Source: a virus. Taken from it: a DNA stretch of 37,778 nt. Both the position numbers and the translations under genes were made by a program. Positions 6,303-13,187 of the stretch are shown one piece after another; position 1 is the first letter of the stretch, and every line of letters starts with the position of its first letter. A model generated the notes under the pieces. The model had not been told where the DNA came from, did not search any database, and saw only the letters and a program-made list of their open reading frames with translations. The DNA is taken from positions 1-37,778 of IMG/VR virus record IMGVR_UViG_3300045999_007984. The stretch is one strand, 5' to 3'.

Positions 6303-6738
6303 GATACTGGTAGTAGACCCTATGGAGCTGGCCGACAAGTTCGGTTCCGACTTTGTGGAGGAAGGCACCTGGCAGGGTGCGACCTCTATCGCAGAGGAAC
6401 TTGACATCGAGGTAGGGTCTGAGGATTTCCTGGAACTGTACGAGCAGGTGAAGGAAGCGCTCGGCTGGGCATCCAACTTCGCGATGCAGGTGTGCCATAC
6501 TTCGCTGCAGGTGATCAATCTGATGCTAATGTCTGGCGACTTCTGGCTGCAGGTTGAGGAAGGCGAGTCGTCTTTGGGTGCGATCTTGAGGGCGACAGAG
6601 ACAGTGACAACGGCAAGCCTGATTTCGATAGCGACCATCAAAGCGGGACCAGGCCACGGTATGCTCACCAACGAACAGGTGGGGATGCTTGACAAAAGCA
6701 CAAGAGTGGTAACATTCTTAGTAGACAACGACAACTGA
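6295..6738 (+). CDS. Hypothetical protein
   Basis: This is a 147-residue, acidic and probably all-helical protein with an ATG start inside the previous gene. No motif is recognised. Its C-terminal coding region contains promoter candidate P4 for the downstream ATPase gene, so it may be the last gene read mainly from P3. The function is unknown. Confidence 0.65.
   Translation: MPEILVVDPMELADKFGSDFVEEGTWQGATSIAEELDIEVGSEDFLELYEQVKEALGWASNFAMQVCHTSLQVINLMLMSGDFWLQVEEGESSLGAILRATETVTTASLISIATIKAGPGHGMLTNEQVGMLDKSTRVVTFLVDNDN
6689..6718 (+). promoter_or_regulatory. Promoter candidate P4 before the DnaB-like gene
   Basis: TTGACA (6689-6694), 18 bases, then CATTCT (6713-6718) followed by TAG duplicates the architecture of P3. 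It lies in the end of the preceding gene, 38 bases from the ATG of the DnaB-like ATPase, and could raise expression of the second half of the operon. Confidence 0.55.
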
Positions 6739-6755
6739 TAGAGACAGGAGACAAA

Positions 6756-7679
6756 ATGAGTTCAGTTGGAATGACAGCAGAGCAAGTGATCAACGGCGTG
6801 AAGTCCGCATCCAAGCGGCCGACGCGTCGTATCCCGACAGGGTTCGCCATCATCGATAAGATGACTGGCGGAGGTGTCGGTGCTGGCGAGGTGTGCCTCG
6901 TCATCGGTAAGTCTGGCAGCGGTAAGTCGCTCGTCGGACAGAACATTGTTGAAGCGAACCTTGACAAGGCCGGCGTGTTCTTCTCGCTAGAGATGCCAGG
7001 TATGCTGTGCTTCGCACGCAGCCTTGCGCAATACACTGGCATTGACTACTTCCAGGTGTTCGACACGATGAACCAGGAAGGTGAGTTGAACGAGAAGCTT
7101 GTCGAGAAGATGGGCGAATGGCAGGAGGCGCACGAGAAGATGTACCTCGTGACGCGTTCCACTCTCACCCTTGACGAGATGTCATCCGTGTTGGCCGAGT
7201 GTGAAGAGAAGCTTGGCGAGAAGCCGGCATACTGTGTCATCGACTATCTGGAACTTGTCGGCGTTGAGGGTGGCAGCGGTGAAGCGATCGAGAACGTGAC
7301 GAATGTTGCGCAACGGTTGAAGGCTTGGGCTAAGCAGCACAACATTGCTGTGTATGTCCTGCACCAGACGAACAAGAGCCTCCGTCACGGGGACGCGCCC
7401 GACGAAGAGTCGGCGCGTTACGGCGGGTTCACCGAAGCTGACGTAGTAATCGGTGTGTGGCGTCCTCACCGCTGGGCACCGCACGACAAGAAGCGCCCGC
7501 CAATGTCGGAGCTGACGACAGAAGCGTTGAAGAACTGGATTGCTGTGAACGTCATCAAGAACCGCCCACGCATCGAACTTGATGACCGTGGCTGGCTGTT
7601 CCCTCTGCATCGCTCAGGCAAGATTGTCAACGACCGTATGGATCCTCCTCCGTGCCACGCAGGGTTTGGGCCTCTCTGA
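6756..7679 (+). CDS. DnaB/RecA-fold ATPase, probable replicative helicase domain
   Basis: This 307-residue protein consists essentially of one RecA-like ATPase core. Walker A is GKSGSGKS (51-58), the catalytic glutamate region is FFSLEM (75-80), Walker B is AYCVIDYLEL (158-167) and the sensor is VYVLHQTN (199-206). The helicase start RIPTGFAIIDKMTGGG resembles the DnaB C-terminal domain (TGF..LD.ltgG). The N-terminal DnaB domain that binds primase is absent, so it could also be a RadA/KaiC-like recombination ATPase. It has a clear GGAGACAA ribosome-binding site and its own promoter candidate. I infer that it loads at the DnaA-box origin with host replisome proteins. Confidence 0.85.
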   Translation: MSSVGMTAEQVINGVKSASKRPTRRIPTGFAIIDKMTGGGVGAGEVCLVIGKSGSGKSLVGQNIVEANLDKAGVFFSLEMPGMLCFARSLAQYTGIDYFQVFDTMNQEGELNEKLVEKMGEWQEAHEKMYLVTRSTLTLDEMSSVLAECEEKLGEKPAYCVIDYLELVGVEGGSGEAIENVTNVAQRLKAWAKQHNIAVYVLHQTNKSLRHGDAPDEESARYGGFTEADVVIGVWRPHRWAPHDKKRPPMSELTTEALKNWIAVNVIKNRPRIELDDRGWLFPLHRSGKIVNDRMDPPPCHAGFGPL

Positions 7680-7930
7680 TGAACATTGAACGCACACCAA
7701 TAGCGAACGACGACTTCAAACGCAAGGTGAATGAAGAGCCGACGCTCGCAGCACGCAGCAATCTTACCGTTCATCTCTTGGCTGAGAACGCAAGGCTGCT
7801 CGCACAGATAGAGGAACTGTTGCCGTGGGCTATCACCGGCGCTAAGCGCGGCGTTACAGATTCAACTTGGAATGAGGCGCAAGAGTTGCTGCGCCGCATC
7901 GAGTTGGGAGAGTTCGGAGAGCAGTCGTGA
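7679..7930 (+). CDS. Small hypothetical protein after the ATPase
   Basis: This is an 83-residue, mostly helical protein. I chose the ATG that shares a base with the ATPase stop (TGATG) over an upstream start that would overlap by 28 bases. It contains LLAENARLLAQIEELL, a short coiled-coil segment also echoed in the next protein. It could be a helicase accessory factor such as a loader or primase-like adaptor, but no motif proves it. Confidence 0.6.
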   Translation: MNIERTPIANDDFKRKVNEEPTLAARSNLTVHLLAENARLLAQIEELLPWAITGAKRGVTDSTWNEAQELLRRIELGEFGEQS

Positions 7931-8388
7931 TGGCCGACCATTCATACCTTCAGCACGTGATGGAAGAGAACGAAAAGCTGCGCAAAGAACTTGACAGTCT
8001 GCGCGCTGAAAACGTAGAACTTCCATCGGTGGTACAAGTTGGGCCCTACACATACAGGGTCACAACAGAGAAGAAAGAACCGACAGAGGAACTGTTCGGA
8101 GAGTGCGACGTGCACAACCAGGTAGTCTACCTGTATCCTGGTCAGGCCCGCGACTCGATGGCTGACAGCCTGCTGCACGAGATCCTGCACGCCTGCTGGG
8201 CGTGCACTGGTATGCACGACGGCAAGTACAACGAGGAACAGGTGGTGCGTGGCTTGACCACGTGGCTGCTGCTTGTGTTGCGTGACAACCCAGAACTGGT
8301 GGAGTATCTCACCTATGAGCAGCCGGCACAAGTTGCTAAGATTGTCGAGCAGTTCCGTGTTGTGCTGGAACAGGAGACATCCCAATGA
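7927..8388 (+). CDS. HExxH metalloprotease-like protein
   Basis: This 153-residue protein carries a classic zincin signature, SLLHEILHACW (81-91), with H84, E85 and H88. A downstream Glu (E103 or E104 in YNEEQVVRGL) is placed to be the third zinc ligand, as in SprT- or ImmA-like minimal peptidases. A short coiled coil (EENEKLRKELDSLRAENVEL) precedes it. Either GTG 7927 or ATG 7930 may start it; both overlap the previous stop. I infer an early protease-like protein, perhaps acting against a host regulator or on DNA-protein complexes. Small phage proteins of this type are common and poorly characterised. Confidence 0.72.
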   Translation: MMADHSYLQHVMEENEKLRKELDSLRAENVELPSVVQVGPYTYRVTTEKKEPTEELFGECDVHNQVVYLYPGQARDSMADSLLHEILHACWACTGMHDGKYNEEQVVRGLTTWLLLVLRDNPELVEYLTYEQPAQVAKIVEQFRVVLEQETSQ

Positions 8389-8921
8389 GTTTCCACGAAC
8401 GTTCAATCCACGAACGTATCTCTGGGCTGGCAGGCAAGCCGGCAGAGAACGCGTTCGAACTGGTGATGGCAGAGCGTGGCCGAATCGTAGGTCAGCAACT
8501 GTTCCGTTTCGGATTCGACCAGGTTGACACACGGGACGGTGCAGTGGCTACGTTCCCGCGTGTTATGCGTCACACACCCGACTACATCTCTGTGGGCGGG
8601 CATCTGTATGAGGTGCAGGGGTGCGGCAATGACCGCACCCTGACCTTCAAAAAGGAGAAGCTGGAAGATATGTTGAAGTGGGCAGAGTTCGCAGGGCGCG
8701 AACTTCGCTGGGCTTTCTTCATCCAAGCTGACGACTGTGTCCTGTTCGCAACTATGGACGCTGTCATCTCCTCACTGTCGGACCCTCGGACGACACAAAC
8801 CATTCTCGATCCTGACACGCAGAACCCGAAGGAAGCGTGGCGTGTACCTGTGGAAGTGTTCTATGACAAACGAGTTAGAGACTGTTTTGCGGCTGATCGC
8901 AAAGTGGGTAGCCGTGGCTAG
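8385..8921 (+). CDS. Putative PD-(D/E)XK-like nuclease
   Basis: This 178-residue protein is not recognised with certainty. The stretch TPDYISVGGHLYEVQGCG (64-81) has the spacing of a PD-(D/E)XK core, with P65-D66 and E76-x-Q78 (a Q in place of K, as in several phage and Hjc-type nucleases). A basic helix follows (LTFKKEKLEDMLKWAEFA). It starts at an ATG overlapping the previous stop and itself overlaps the sigma-like gene by 59 bases. Endonuclease or structure-specific nuclease activity is an inference. Confidence 0.62.
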   Translation: MSFHERSIHERISGLAGKPAENAFELVMAERGRIVGQQLFRFGFDQVDTRDGAVATFPRVMRHTPDYISVGGHLYEVQGCGNDRTLTFKKEKLEDMLKWAEFAGRELRWAFFIQADDCVLFATMDAVISSLSDPRTTQTILDPDTQNPKEAWRVPVEVFYDKRVRDCFAADRKVGSRG

Positions 8922-9336
8922 GAACCCGAAACCCCTACCGTACGACCCGCACCTGGTGGACAGCGGGCAGCTTGCGCCGTTCTTCACTGTCGAAGATGTG
9001 TATTTCGAAGGCGACGAGTTCGATGGTGAGGACACCCTCATCCTTTACATAGGCCGGCTGATGGATGACCTGCCTGAGCGTCAGCGTTCCTGTGTGCAGC
9101 TTTGCGTTATGAACGGGCATTCCTACCTGGAGGCGTCACGTATGATTGGCTGCTCCGACCAGACGGTGCGCCGCGAATGTTTGCGCGCATTGAAAACCAT
9201 CCGTGATGCTATCATCGAGTCTCCGTGGGCTGCAGAACTCGACGACCGTATACCGTCGAGCAACACCACACCGCAGGCTGGCTCATCGTTCTTTGACATT
9301 TTGAACAACCTGACGGAGGACGAAGACAATGGGTAA
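8863..9336 (+). CDS. Sigma-70 region-4-like transcription factor
   Basis: This 157-residue protein has residues 69-116 that read as sigma region 4. LPERQRSCVQL starts the domain, GHSYLEASRMIGCSDQTVRREC gives the helix-turn-helix that contacts a -35 element, and LRALKTIRDAI ends it. Regions 2 and 3, which bind the -10 and core RNA polymerase, are not present; the N-terminus is short and acidic. The ATG used sits inside the previous gene, behind GGAAG. An upstream start in the same frame would add 42 residues unlike any sigma factor. It is the only obvious transcription factor of the family in the genome, so it is the leading candidate for switching on the late leftward promoters. Confidence 0.8.
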   Translation: MTNELETVLRLIAKWVAVARNPKPLPYDPHLVDSGQLAPFFTVEDVYFEGDEFDGEDTLILYIGRLMDDLPERQRSCVQLCVMNGHSYLEASRMIGCSDQTVRRECLRALKTIRDAIIESPWAAELDDRIPSSNTTPQAGSSFFDILNNLTEDEDNG

Positions 9337-9706
9337 GATGAAAGCGCAAGGAACAAGCTGGGAGTCGGAGGTTGTCAAGGACGCCAAGGCTCTGGAGATG
9401 GAGGCGCGCCGCCTCGCAGAGGGCGGCAGCGACGACGAAGGTGACGTCGAGGTTTACGCTGACGAGCGCTGGCTTGTGGAGTGCAAGGCTCGCGCCAACC
9501 TGAACATCCAGGAGACGCTCGCCAAAGCCATCGAGAAAGGCAAGCAGCAGGGCCACACTGGTCCTGTCGCTGTAGTGTGGAAGCGTCTTGTTCGTGCAGC
9601 CGGCAACAGCAAACGCACCCCTGTCGCTGGGGTGCGTGCTGTTGCCATTGTCGAGTATGACCTGTGGTTGGAGATACTGAGAAAGTTGAAGGAGGCCGGC
9701 AAGTGA
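9329..9706 (+). CDS. Holliday-junction-resolvase-like PD-(D/E)XK nuclease
   Basis: This 125-residue protein has the core elements of a PD-(D/E)XK nuclease of the resolvase type: an N-terminal Glu in KAQGTSWESEVV, DDEGDVEV (D39), and the WLVECKAR motif with E51-x-K53, followed by the helix NIQETLAKAIEKGKQQ. The length fits small phage resolvases. It likely cleaves branched DNA to prepare packaging substrates or finish recombination. It overlaps the sigma-like gene by eight bases and the next gene by four. Confidence 0.82.
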   Translation: MGKMKAQGTSWESEVVKDAKALEMEARRLAEGGSDDEGDVEVYADERWLVECKARANLNIQETLAKAIEKGKQQGHTGPVAVVWKRLVRAAGNSKRTPVAGVRAVAIVEYDLWLEILRKLKEAGK

Positions 9707-10044
9707 TCAAGCAGATAGCGAAAAAGTATGGTGTTGACGACCCGCACGCACGGCGTGTCGGGCGCCCGCAGTTGTCGCGCAAAGAGCGCGCCTACGTTCA
9801 GCGGTTGAAGCGCAAATACTCTGAGCTGTTGAGCACGATCACTGTGTCACGCCACGAACTGCTCGCAGCAGCTGCCGGTCAGGACACCAGACTGCTGGTT
9901 GCTCGGCTGGCTGAGGAAGGGCACGAGCTTACGGCGATGGCTCTCATCTATAACAACGAGCAGATTGCTGTGTTGTTGGAGTTGAACTCAGGCAAGGCCG
10001 AGAATAGCGGCAGCCTCATCGATAGCCCGTCCGAAACGGATTGA
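9703..10044 (+). CDS. Hypothetical protein ending the rightward operon
   Basis: This 113-residue basic, helical protein starts at GTG (GTGA overlap with the resolvase stop). A longer in-frame ATG start would overlap by 43 bases and lacks a better ribosome-binding site. The N-terminal part (IAKKYGVDDPHARRVGRPQLSRKERAYVQRLKRKY) is rich in Arg and Lys and may bind DNA. Its end overlaps the end of the last leftward gene by 57 bases, so the two programmes converge without a spacer. The function is unknown. Confidence 0.62.
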   Translation: MIKQIAKKYGVDDPHARRVGRPQLSRKERAYVQRLKRKYSELLSTITVSRHELLAAAAGQDTRLLVARLAEEGHELTAMALIYNNEQIAVLLELNSGKAENSGSLIDSPSETD

Positions 10045-10452
10045 CGGGTCACGCCTCTGGATTTCCTCGGCAGCCATAAGGACTGCCGGCGGGATGCTCA
10101 TACCCTCGATCGGGCCCGCTGACGCTTCCGCTGGGATAGGCTGCTGAGGGGCCGCCAGAGGGGCTGAAATAGGGGCGGCTGGTACCTGCATAGGGAGAAT
10201 GCTCTCGAAGCCAGCAGGCGCCGTCTGAGGGGCCAATGCGGGGATTCTGGGGGCAGGCTGAGCAAACTGCTCCAATGGTGTGGGCTGTGGGGCTGGCTGT
10301 GCTGGGGCTGGTGCCGGTTGTGGAGCAACTCGAGGGGTTGGGCGCAGCACCTGCTGTTCCCTGACAGTGGGCAGCTGAGGTCCCTGACCCAAACCCTGGG
10401 CCTGCTTGGCGCGCATCTTGGCGACCATAGTCGAGATAGGGTCGAGCGCCAT
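9988..10452 (-). CDS. Pro/Ala/Gln-rich hypothetical protein, last leftward gene
   Basis: This 154-residue protein has residues about 25-120 that are low complexity, dominated by Pro, Ala and Gln, with repeated PAPAP and PQP units. The last 35 residues (IQRRDPSIRFGRAIDEAAAILGLA) look helical. The start is ATG 10452, which shares a base with the previous stop (TGATG); a GTG one codon earlier is possible. Flexible Pro-rich proteins near the end of the late operon may be minor virion proteins, but no function can be assigned. Confidence 0.6.
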   Translation of the reverse strand: MALDPISTMVAKMRAKQAQGLGQGPQLPTVREQQVLRPTPRVAPQPAPAPAQPAPQPTPLEQFAQPAPRIPALAPQTAPAGFESILPMQVPAAPISAPLAAPQQPIPAEASAGPIEGMSIPPAVLMAAEEIQRRDPSIRFGRAIDEAAAILGLA

Positions 10453-10796
10453 CACTTCACCTTAGGGAGCTTCTTCTGGTTCTGGTAGCGGTCCAGCATA
10501 CGCCGTCCCTTAGCAGCGAGCGCAGCCGCGTCGCTGCGGTCCTGAGGAACAGGCTCACCCCACGCATTAGCAGACAACGCGAGACGGGTCGGCCGGCCCT
10601 TGTCGTCCTTCATAGGACCAGACGGGTTAGTGAAGAACCGTGTAAGGAAGCTGCCTTTGCGGCGCATCTTCTCAGGGGTGTCAGCGGCACCTGTCACACC
10701 AGGCTTCAGGTTCGCGCCCTCTTTAGCTTTGAAATGCGCACGGCCACGAGCAGTCAGCCCGCCTTTAGGATCTTTGATCGGTGGTAGCTTCGCCAT
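10452..10796 (-). CDS. Small basic phage protein (DUF6321-like)
   Basis: This is a 114-residue basic protein. The segments GGLTARGRAHFKAKEG, LKPGV, TPEKMRRKGSFLTRFF and GRPTRLALSANAWGEPVP form a well-conserved pattern of small phage proteins that I associate with DUF6321; the family number is from memory. No biochemical role is established to my knowledge. It sits with two other small basic proteins between the lysis genes and the end of the late operon, and is joined to both neighbours by one-base stop/start overlaps. Confidence 0.75.
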   Translation of the reverse strand: MAKLPPIKDPKGGLTARGRAHFKAKEGANLKPGVTGAADTPEKMRRKGSFLTRFFTNPSGPMKDDKGRPTRLALSANAWGEPVPQDRSDAAALAAKGRRMLDRYQNQKKLPKVK

Positions 10797-11221
10797 TATT
10801 TCACCCTCGGCAATCTCTTCTTACCTATAGGCGACTTGCCCGACGCCTCCCTACGAGCGTCGGCTGCAGCAGGAGTGTTAGGAACGAACTGTTCACCACG
10901 CCGCATACCTTCACGCTTCTTACGTGACGTGGCGGCATACTCGGCGTCGGACAGTTTCTCGATAGCAACCTTAGGTAGGTAGCGTTCACCAGTCTCGAGC
11001 GACGGCTTGCCAGACTTCGTCTGCCACTTCTCTTTAGTCCATTTGCTAAGCGAGGCCTGGCTTTCTGTCTTCTCCCCAGAGTATCCGCCGCCAGCTTTCT
11101 CGTACCGTTGAGCAAGAAGCTGTGCTTTACGCGCAGACCATTGACCAGGCTTGCCGCCTTCGCTGCCAGCCATAATCTTCTTTTTCAGGTTTTCACGCAT
11201 CAACGGTTTCGTGTACGACAT
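10796..11221 (-). CDS. Small basic phage protein (DUF5872-like)
   Basis: This 141-residue, lysine/arginine-rich protein has a pattern common in phage and environmental viral genomes: an N-terminal LKKKIMAGSEGGKPGQWSARKAQL, then GGGYSGEKTESQASLSKWTKEKW, RYLPKVAIEKLSDAEYAATSRKK and a C-terminal run ending in KKRLPRVK. I associate this pattern with DUF5872, from memory. It could bind DNA or RNA because of its charge. Its ATG overlaps the stop of the 46-residue gene upstream by one base. Confidence 0.75.
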   Translation of the reverse strand: MSYTKPLMRENLKKKIMAGSEGGKPGQWSARKAQLLAQRYEKAGGGYSGEKTESQASLSKWTKEKWQTKSGKPSLETGERYLPKVAIEKLSDAEYAATSRKKREGMRRGEQFVPNTPAAADARREASGKSPIGKKRLPRVK

Positions 11222-11361
11222 TATTTCTTTTTGCGCTTCTTAGGCGGCTTCACTTTCTCGGGAAGGTCCTTGCCTTTCGGTGTTTCCTTAGACCACTTCT
11301 CAGCAAGCTTGGGAAGACGGGCATACATATAGCGACGCTGAGCGTCAGACTTGAACGGCAT
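11221..11361 (-). CDS. Very small Lys-rich phage protein (46 residues)
   Basis: A 46-codon gene fits exactly between two late genes, starting at an ATG inside the previous stop (TGATG) and ending in a stop that overlaps the next ATG (TAATG). The protein begins MPFKSDAQRRYMYARLPKLA and ends KPPKKRKKK. The pattern F-K-S-x-A-Q-R-R-x2-Y/L followed by P-K-L-A-x-K-W recurs in tiny phage proteins, so I regard it as real despite its size. It is strongly basic; nucleic-acid binding is plausible but unproven. Confidence 0.8.
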   Translation of the reverse strand: MPFKSDAQRRYMYARLPKLAEKWSKETPKGKDLPEKVKPPKKRKKK

Positions 11362-11792
11362 CACATACCTCGGCGCTTCTTAGCAGGCGGTCGTGAAGCT
11401 GGTCTAGCAGGACGTACAACCGGCTTAGTAGCCGGCATTGGTGCCGCCACTTTCTTAGCTGGTGGGCGTGAAGCTGGTCGGGCCGGTGCAGTAACTGGAC
11501 GCGGTATAGCCATACGCCGGCGTGCCTCCTCGAGCTGCGCCTGGTTGGCTGCCATCTGCTGCTCGACGCGTGCAGCGTCGAGAGCCTGCTGCAGAACAGG
11601 CGTATCCACAGCAGGGTTACCTGTGGCCGTGGACATACCAGGCTGAACCATCGGTGCGGGCATAGGCGCAGGCATAGGGGCCGGCATAGGTGCCGGCATA
11701 ACCGGCTGGCCCATACCAACCTTCCGTGCAGGTGGACGCACAGCAGGACGCCGTGCCATTCTGTTTCTCAGGTAGTCATTGATGTTAGCCAT
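11361..11792 (-). CDS. Pro/Arg-rich repetitive protein
   Basis: This is a 143-residue protein whose start was chosen as the ATG preceded by AAGGAGGG (MANINDYLRNR); an upstream in-frame start lacks this site. It has two low-complexity parts: a tandem MPAP repeat of about 17 residues encoded by a 12-bp repeat, and a twice-used PARPASRPPAKK motif near the end. Between them is a helical segment (LQQALDAARVEQQMAANQAQLEEARRRM). It is probably a minor structural or scaffold-like component; the function is unknown. Confidence 0.65.
   Translation of the reverse strand: MANINDYLRNRMARRPAVRPPARKVGMGQPVMPAPMPAPMPAPMPAPMVQPGMSTATGNPAVDTPVLQQALDAARVEQQMAANQAQLEEARRRMAIPRPVTAPARPASRPPAKKVAAPMPATKPVVRPARPASRPPAKKRRGM
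11653..11700 (-). repeat. 12-bp tandem repeat coding for MPAP units
   Basis: Four copies of a 12-base unit (consensus GG-C/T-GC-C/A-GGCATA on the plus strand) lie inside the Pro/Arg-rich gene and produce the MPAP run. Such repeats can vary in number by slippage. Confidence 0.8.
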
Positions 11793-12318
11793 TGCGGCCC
11801 TCCTTGTTTCGGTCTCTTGTCCACACAACCCAGTTGCACCAGGTCGCAAGACGCTGCGGCCAAATGTGTTCTGGTTTATACGGAAGTGTCAGTTCCAACC
11901 CTGGCGCCGACGCAACTGCTGCTGTCGCCACGTGATTGGAACAAATCATTCTCTCCTTGTTGTCTGCCCACCCTTTAACTTTGATGCCAAGAATGTGGAG
12001 GGCGATACGGAAAATCTCCCCCCACCCATAGGCACGGCCAAGACACCCCTCAGACGCCTCGAGGATACGCTGCCGTTCCCCCTCGTCGCGCCACAGGCGG
12101 ACAACCTTCGTAGGTTTGCGGGTACGTTTGCGCCAAATGACACCTTCACGCGGGCCGGCCTCAATCGTTTCCCACACCCCATTACCGTGGTCAGTGTGAT
12201 AAACCCAGCAGTGCCCGTAAATACCGGTAGTGTGGCGGATGATAAACCCAGACAAGCCAACCCCGCCGTCAAACCCGATATCGCCAGGTTCAATGTTGAT
12301 CCAGTCTGCGTCTCTCAC
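11785..12318 (-). CDS. Permuted NlpC/P60 (papain-like) hydrolase
   Basis: This 177-residue protein has the layout of permuted papain-like (YiiX/NlpC-P60-related) enzymes. GDIGFDGG and GLSGFIIRHTTG come first, then the catalytic histidine in IYGHCWVYH (H36) near the N-terminus, an acidic VWETIEAGP, and the catalytic cysteine late in the chain in MICSNHVA (C126). This Cys-after-His order is the mark of the permuted subfamily. Directly next to the M15 peptidase, it probably helps to open the cell wall, either in lysis or in DNA entry. Amidase and lipid/peptide hydrolase activities are both possible for the family. Confidence 0.75.
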   Translation of the reverse strand: MRDADWINIEPGDIGFDGGVGLSGFIIRHTTGIYGHCWVYHTDHGNGVWETIEAGPREGVIWRKRTRKPTKVVRLWRDEGERQRILEASEGCLGRAYGWGEIFRIALHILGIKVKGWADNKERMICSNHVATAAVASAPGLELTLPYKPEHIWPQRLATWCNWVVWTRDRNKEGRNG

Positions 12319-12866
12319 TGCAACCCTTGCTTCTCAAACTCGAGCACAGCCTTAGGTGTCTTGTCACCAGCAACATACCTGACGTGCCAGGGCTCAGACT
12401 GGGCTTCCCAGCTGTACCCGTACTTGTCGGCGTTGGCCAAAAGCCACGCCACACAGACACCAGAGATAGAGACAGTCTTGCCGTCCTTCTTCTCAGCCAG
12501 GTCAATAGCCAAACCCCAGCCGTGGTTGCTTGTCCCAGGAGTAGCAGCCATAGCAGTCTTAGGTTTCTGCCAGTAGGTGACACCGTCCCACACTTTGGTC
12601 GGTCTGCCAGGCAGTTCCTTGTCGGTGTAACGCTGGTTGAACAGCGCAACTTGGCGCTCATAGGAACGATAGTCGCCCACGTGAGCCAGCTCAAACCCAG
12701 CTTGACGGGCAGCGTGCGCCAAAGCGCGCATCGCACGGGCAGCCGGCAGCACCATTGTGCCGTTGCCAACCCCGCATTTGTGCAGAAGGTTAGCCGGCAC
12801 ACGGCCGTTCTCAACGCCTTTCAAACAGGCGGGCATACGCACCTTGGATACAGGAAGTTTGCGCAT
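12315..12866 (-). CDS. M15 (VanY-type) D-Ala-D-Ala carboxypeptidase/endolysin
   Basis: This 183-residue peptidase has the full active site of family M15. YRSYERQVALF (66-76) is the usual lead-in. SNHGWGLAIDL (113-123) gives zinc ligands H115 and D122, and SEPWHVRYV (157-165) gives the catalytic E158 and zinc ligand H161. No signal peptide is seen, so release would need a holin or passive access. In phages this family acts as endolysin, cutting the peptide bridges of peptidoglycan. The ATG overlaps the stop of the upstream gene (TGATG). Confidence 0.9.
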   Translation of the reverse strand: MRKLPVSKVRMPACLKGVENGRVPANLLHKCGVGNGTMVLPAARAMRALAHAARQAGFELAHVGDYRSYERQVALFNQRYTDKELPGRPTKVWDGVTYWQKPKTAMAATPGTSNHGWGLAIDLAEKKDGKTVSISGVCVAWLLANADKYGYSWEAQSEPWHVRYVAGDKTPKAVLEFEKQGLQ

Positions 12867-13165
12867 CAGGCGCCAGCCTCCAAGACGGCGAGGATAGCCT
12901 TCGCCTTGGTCATCTCGACCATCTCAGCGCGGATAGCTGCACGGCACTCGTCAGCGTACCACAGCTGTGACAGCATAGCAACGAGGTTCAGGTCCTCGAT
13001 CTCTGCTGCTGCGGCGTGCCTGTTGGCTACGCCGCGAAGGTACTCGAACTCTGCCGGCCAGGCATCGGGGAGCGTGGAGAGGATGGCGTTGTACATAGCG
13101 ATGTTTGCTTCGTACTGTGTGACCTCTGCTCTGCGGGCCTCGAGAATCTCTTCTTTGGTTGTCAT
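12866..13165 (-). CDS. Small helical protein between propeller and lysin
   Basis: This 99-residue protein starts at an ATG directly behind AAGGAAAGG; the longer in-frame reading begins with an implausible Cys/Gln/Pro-rich stretch across the neighbouring gene. The sequence is helical throughout (KEEILEARRAEVTQYEANIAMY, then AEIEDLNLVAMLSQLWYADECRAAIRAEM). Its position after the fibre genes and before the lysin suggests a fibre chaperone or a lysis regulator. There is no transmembrane segment, so it is not an obvious holin. Confidence 0.65.
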   Translation of the reverse strand: MTTKEEILEARRAEVTQYEANIAMYNAILSTLPDAWPAEFEYLRGVANRHAAAAEIEDLNLVAMLSQLWYADECRAAIRAEMVEMTKAKAILAVLEAGA

Positions 13166-13187
13166 TGTTTTTCCTTTCCTTGTTGGA

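Noticed and set aside
7991-8020. TTGACA-N18-TAGAAC inside the HExxH gene as another rightward promoter
   Set aside because: It lies within the 5-prime coding region with no gene start suitably placed downstream, and the second element matches neither of the two recurring types.
10823-10845. An eighth late-promoter-like element (TATAGGT preceded by CGTCG)
   Set aside because: It has CGTCG in place of TGTCG with an 11-base spacing, and lies inside the coding sequence of the 141-residue protein. It could serve the next gene but is too weak to call.
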